Assembly (NCBI RefSeq): GCF_000018405.1
Contig: NC_009943.1
Coordinates: 1,181,001-1,245,000 of the forward strand
Length of the DNA: 64,000 nt
Direction of reading: 5' to 3'
Source of the DNA: Desulfosudis oleivorans Hxd3
Lineage (GTDB): Bacteria > Desulfobacterota > Desulfobacteria > Desulfobacterales > Desulfosudaceae
Positions 60,570 to 64,000 of the stretch are shown in pieces. Made by a program: the position numbers and the translations under genes. Position 1 is the stretch's first letter; the number at the start of each line of letters is the position of its first letter. The notes under the pieces were generated by a model. The model was given only the letters and a program-made list of their open reading frames with translations. It had not been told where the DNA came from and ran no database searches.

Positions 60570-61133
60570 ATGCGGTTGTCAACCCCCCGGATTCCACCGG
60601 CCACACCGGAGGAGATGGGCGAAGAAGCCATGTCCCTGCTGGGTCTGCTATCCGCGAAATCGGGCCGGGTGGACAATATTTTTGCCACACTGGCCCGTCA
60701 CCCGGTGTTTTTGAAAAATTTTCTGGTGTTCGGCAGCCATGTGCTGATGACCTCCACGTTGCCGCCCAGGGACCGGGAGATCCTGATCCTGCGCATCGGC
60801 TGGCTGTGCAAGGCCGAATACGAATGGGGCCAGCATGTTGAGATCGGCCGGCGCATCGGTCTTTCCGACGAGGAGATCGTCCGCATCACCGCCGGCGCCG
60901 ACGCGCCGGGATGGAGCGAACTGGAGGCCGCCCTGATCCGGGCCACAGACGAGCTCCACGGGGACGCATTCATTCAGGATGCCACATGGCATATTCTCAG
61001 CCGCCACTACGACGCCCGGCAGCTCATTGACCTGGTGTTTACCGTGGGCCAGTACAACATGGTCTCCATGGCCTTGAATACCTTTGGCGTGCAACTGGAT
61101 GAACGGTTGTCCGGTTTCCCCGAAACCCCCTGA
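60570..61133 (+). CDS. carboxymuconolactone decarboxylase-family protein
   Basis: 187 residues of the CMD/AhpD fold. The active-site helix reads CKAEYEWGQHVEIGRRIGLSD, with the His typical of the family. The AhpD-type C-x2-C is missing: only one Cys (in WLCKAEYEW) is present, so a thiol peroxidase relay like AhpD is unlikely. AAAAGGAGACG precedes the ATG. Many such genes of unknown substrate lie beside flavoproteins, as here. Confidence 0.8.
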   Translation: MRLSTPRIPPATPEEMGEEAMSLLGLLSAKSGRVDNIFATLARHPVFLKNFLVFGSHVLMTSTLPPRDREILILRIGWLCKAEYEWGQHVEIGRRIGLSDEEIVRITAGADAPGWSELEAALIRATDELHGDAFIQDATWHILSRHYDARQLIDLVFTVGQYNMVSMALNTFGVQLDERLSGFPETP

Positions 61134-61198
61134 TAGTCTGTGGTCCGGACTCCCGGAACAGGGCCGGTATGTCGACTTCATGACTGGATGGGCTGCCA

Positions 61199-64000
61199 AT
61201 GTATTTTTTTACAAGTAACCGCATGGAGATGCTGTCCCGCGCCTTTTGCGAGGCCCTGACGGCATATCCCCTGGACAATCCTTTTGCGCGGGAAACCATT
61301 GTTGTCCAGAGCATGGGCATGAAGCGGTGGCTCTCCATGGAGATGGCCCGCCACACCGGTATTTGCGCTCACAACCGGTTTCTTTTCCCCAACGCGTTTT
61401 TAAACCAGATGCTGCAGACCGCCTTTGCCGATGCGGTCCCGGTTTCTCCCGATGTGGGGGTGGAGGCCATGACATGGGCCGTTTTTCCGGTCCTGGCCGA
61501 TGTTTTTGCCCATCCCGCCCTTTCGCCCCTTCAGGCCTACCTGCAGGACGGCGATGTGATCAAGCGGTACCAGCTGGCGGCCCGGATTGCCGACACCTTT
61601 GATCAGTACCTGGTGTTTCGGCCGGACATGCTGCTGCAGTGGGAAGCCGGCGCGCTTCCCGCGGACCCCCATGAAAAGTGGCAGGCTCACCTGTGGCGGC
61701 TTCTGATTTCCCAGGGCTGGGCCGAACAGCGGGCCGAACGCTGGAAACAGTTTCTCTCCCTGGCCCAGAGCGGGGCGCTTGCCGGCAGCACCCTTCCATC
61801 CAGGGTGTCCGTGTTCGGCATATCAACGCTGCCCCGGTTCCATGTGCAGGTGTTTGCCGCGCTTTCCGCTTTCCTGGAGGTACGGTTTTTCGTATTGAAC
61901 CCCTGCCGTCACTACTGGGGAGACATCCTGTCCACCTATGAAAAGAAACAGGTAGAGACAGGGGCCGACGCCCGGGATATTCCGGAAGCGGCTCGCCACC
62001 TGGAAACGGGTAACAGCCTTCTGGCCTCCATGGGAATGGTGGCCCGTGATTTTTTTGCCATGGTGGAGGACCATCCCCACCAGGAGACCTCGCTGTTTGC
62101 TCCTGCCGGGGAGACCACCATGCTGGCCTGCCTTCAGAACGATATTCTGGACCTGAAGGATGCGGCTGACCAGGAGCGGGTGCGGGTGGACGGAAATGAC
62201 GCCTCTATGCAGATATCCGTCTGCCACAGCCCCATGCGGGAGGTAGAGGCGCTTCATGACAACCTGCTGGCCATGTTTGAGGCGGATGCCGGCCTATCGC
62301 CCGAGGATGTGCTGGTCATGGCGCCGAACATGGAGGTGTACGCCCCCTATGTGGAAGCGGTGTTTGATGCCGGTGCCGACGATGGAGGACAGCGGGTCCC
62401 TTACACGGTCACGGACCGCCGTTCAAAGTCGGGCAGCCCGGTGGTCAGGACTTTTCTGGGCCTGATGGACCTCTGGGAATCCCGCTTTGGAATATCCGCC
62501 GTGCTTGAAATTCTGGAATCCGCCTTTGTCCGGGAGCGGTTCGATATCGGAGAGGCCGAGTTTTTTCGCATTTCCCAGTGGCTGGTCGATGCGGGCGTAC
62601 GGTGGGGACTTGACGGTGCCTTCAAGACAGACCGGGACCTTCCCGAATTTTCTGAAAACACCTGGAAGCAGGGCATCGACAGCCTGGTGCTGGGATGCGC
62701 CATGGCCGGGAAGGGTGAAATCCTTTTTGACGGCCTGCTGCCCTATGATCATATGGAGGGCAGTGACGTCGACAGCCTTGAAAAGTTTCTGGCGTTCTGG
62801 CATGTGCTGCTCCGGTTTTACCGGCAGTGCGGCGGCGCCCACGCCCCGGGCCGGTGGCGACAGATACTGACCGCGCTGGTGGAGTCGATGTTTGCCGCGG
62901 ACCCGGCCGTTGAGGCGGACCTTCAGGTGATAACCGATGCCCTGAACGCCCTTGGGGAAAGCGCGGCCCACGCCGGGTTTGACGGCCCGGTGGACCTCCC
63001 GGTGATCAGGGAATTTTTAAACCGCCGTTTCGAGGGCCAGGCCTACGGCGCGCCGTTTATTTCCGGCGGCGTCACCTTCTGCTCCATGCTGCCCATGCGC
63101 AGCATTCCCTTTGCCGTGATCTGTCTGCTGGGCATGAACGTGGACGATTATCCGCGGCAGACCTTTTCTCCCGGTTTTGACATGATTCGCAAACACCCCC
63201 GGCCCGGGGACCGCTCCAAGCGAAACGACGACCGGTACCTGTTTCTCGAGACCCTGCTGTCGGCCCGGCGGCGGCTCTACATCAGTTACGTGGGCCATGA
63301 TATGCGGGACAACAGTGACCGTCCGCCTTCGGTGCTGGTGGGCGAACTGTGCGACTACCTTCGGGAACGGTTCGACGCCGGCCCCTTGACCGACGTGGTG
63401 GAAAAGATCACCACCCACCACCGGCTTCAGCCTTTTCACCCGGACTATTTCTCCAGCGACACGCAAGCGCGGTTCAGCTATGCCGCTGATTATCTGGCCG
63501 CGGCCCGGCAGCTGGCCGGCGGCCGACCGGGTCGGCCGGCCGCACTGGAACCGGCGGTCCCGGTCCCTGACAACGCGGACCCCCAGACCATTGAGGTGGA
63601 GGACCTGTGCCGTTTTTTCGCCCACCCGGCCCGCTATTTTCTGACGCAGCGTCTTGGCCTGCGCGTCGCCGAGACCGACCGTATTCCGGAAGAGGCCGAA
63701 CCGTTTGAGGTGGCCGGGCTGGAGCGGTATGACATGGCCCGGCGGCTGGTAGAACGGCTGCTGGCTGAAGACCCGGCGGCACCACTGGAAAACGCGCTGC
63801 GGGCCAGCGGCATCCTGCCGCATGGTGAACCGGGAAAGCGACTGTTTGAACGGTTGAAAACCGGGGCCGCCGGCTTTGTCGCCGGTGTTCGGGCGGTGAC
63901 AGCCAATGGTGGCCTGGACCGCCGGGAGATACGGCTGGATATCAACGGCACCACCCTTTGCGGTACCCTGGATGGGATCGGTGAACAGGAGTGGTTCCGG
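61199..64000 (+). CDS. recC: exodeoxyribonuclease V gamma subunit RecC (runs off the end)
   Basis: A frame open from the ATG at 61199 to base 64000 (934 codons, no stop). E. coli RecC has about 1120 residues, so roughly the last 190 are missing. The N-terminus is typical (SNRMEMLSRAF, then VVQSMGMKRWLSMEMARHTG). The central part has the family block GMNVDDYPRQTFSPGFDMI, followed by RPGDRSKRNDDRYLFLE and YISYVGHD. RecC is the inactivated-helicase subunit of RecBCD that reads Chi and splits the DNA end. recB and recD should follow. The ribosome site is weak. Confidence 0.9.
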   Translation, partial: MYFFTSNRMEMLSRAFCEALTAYPLDNPFARETIVVQSMGMKRWLSMEMARHTGICAHNRFLFPNAFLNQMLQTAFADAVPVSPDVGVEAMTWAVFPVLADVFAHPALSPLQAYLQDGDVIKRYQLAARIADTFDQYLVFRPDMLLQWEAGALPADPHEKWQAHLWRLLISQGWAEQRAERWKQFLSLAQSGALAGSTLPSRVSVFGISTLPRFHVQVFAALSAFLEVRFFVLNPCRHYWGDILSTYEKKQVETGADARDIPEAARHLETGNSLLASMGMVARDFFAMVEDHPHQETSLFAPAGETTMLACLQNDILDLKDAADQERVRVDGNDASMQISVCHSPMREVEALHDNLLAMFEADAGLSPEDVLVMAPNMEVYAPYVEAVFDAGADDGGQRVPYTVTDRRSKSGSPVVRTFLGLMDLWESRFGISAVLEILESAFVRERFDIGEAEFFRISQWLVDAGVRWGLDGAFKTDRDLPEFSENTWKQGIDSLVLGCAMAGKGEILFDGLLPYDHMEGSDVDSLEKFLAFWHVLLRFYRQCGGAHAPGRWRQILTALVESMFAADPAVEADLQVITDALNALGESAAHAGFDGPVDLPVIREFLNRRFEGQAYGAPFISGGVTFCSMLPMRSIPFAVICLLGMNVDDYPRQTFSPGFDMIRKHPRPGDRSKRNDDRYLFLETLLSARRRLYISYVGHDMRDNSDRPPSVLVGELCDYLRERFDAGPLTDVVEKITTHHRLQPFHPDYFSSDTQARFSYAADYLAAARQLAGGRPGRPAALEPAVPVPDNADPQTIEVEDLCRFFAHPARYFLTQRLGLRVAETDRIPEEAEPFEVAGLERYDMARRLVERLLAEDPAAPLENALRASGILPHGEPGKRLFERLKTGAAGFVAGVRAVTANGGLDRREIRLDINGTTLCGTLDGIGEQEWFR

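Noticed and set aside
1-64000. Search for tRNA, rRNA, insertion sequences, phage genes and restriction or defence systems
   Set aside because: Nothing recognisable was found on either strand by reading; small RNAs would need a covariance search that I cannot run.

Overview
This is a 64 kb, GC-rich, densely packed bacterial chromosome segment. It most resembles a strictly anaerobic, Gram-negative, sulfate-reducer-type member of the Desulfobacterota (Desulfobacteraceae/Desulfosudis-like). That placement is an inference from gene content: anaerobic GlpABC, CCG-domain and heterodisulfide-reductase-like iron-sulfur proteins, a MetV-like protein and CooC (reductive acetyl-CoA pathway companions), an APS-kinase fusion, a GspN-containing type II secretion operon, and PilZ and DUF4388 signalling proteins. 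No rRNA, tRNA, CRISPR array, prophage or insertion sequence was recognised.

Layout. 0-5.2 kb: an acetyl-CoA hydrolase/transferase, a small unknown gene, an iron-sulfur CCG protein and an orphan MetV-like protein. 5.4-12.5 kb: a secreted helix-hairpin-helix protein with its own promoter and terminator, then a cell-surface sugar block (CapD/WbpM-type dehydratase, rmlB, rmlA, rmlC). A repeat-built palindrome and a terminator follow, then a two-domain APS kinase whose sulfurylase-like half has altered active-site motifs. 12.5-17.7 kb (minus): a four-gene Mla-type lipid transport operon, a tiny Cys-rich ORF and a TPR protein. 17.7-21.9 kb (minus): glpA-glpB-glpC behind a near-consensus promoter. 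22.1-31.5 kb: a large YfhO-like membrane protein, a secreted beta-propeller protein, an MBL hydrolase, a DUF4139 protein, an NSS transporter with its 41-residue small subunit, and an endonuclease/phosphatase-family lipoprotein. 31.7-36.8 kb: a Ski2-like helicase coupled to cooC, divergent from a U32-family protein. 37.0-50.1 kb: an IHF-like protein, then gspG-H-I-J-K-L-M-N-C-D-E, a YidD-like protein with a signal peptide, and a TPR protein. 50.2-56.1 kb (minus, converging): gspF, a pilin, a TM-anchored protein with four WK-x-x-[ST]-G-A-[LM]-G-F-G-N repeats, and a receiver/DUF4388/TM/coiled-repeat/Lcl chimera. 56.3-64 kb: DUF2804 and DUF166-like proteins, PilZ, a CoA-disulfide-reductase-like enzyme with a rhodanese domain, a carboxymuconolactone-decarboxylase-family protein, and recC running off the end.

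How the genes work together. The type II secretion genes form one nearly complete machine: gspC to gspN are present, with gspF on the opposite strand next to an accessory pilin and two unusual membrane proteins. No prepilin peptidase (gspO/pilD) is in the window. The sugar block makes dTDP-hexoses for envelope glycans but lacks rmlD here. The Mla-type operon trades lipids between membranes. GlpABC feeds glycerol 3-phosphate electrons to the quinone pool. The most interesting unexplained material is the gspF-side accessory module (50.2-56.1 kb), the two-domain APS kinase, the exported YidD-like protein, and a family of intergenic elements built from degenerate 6-base units.
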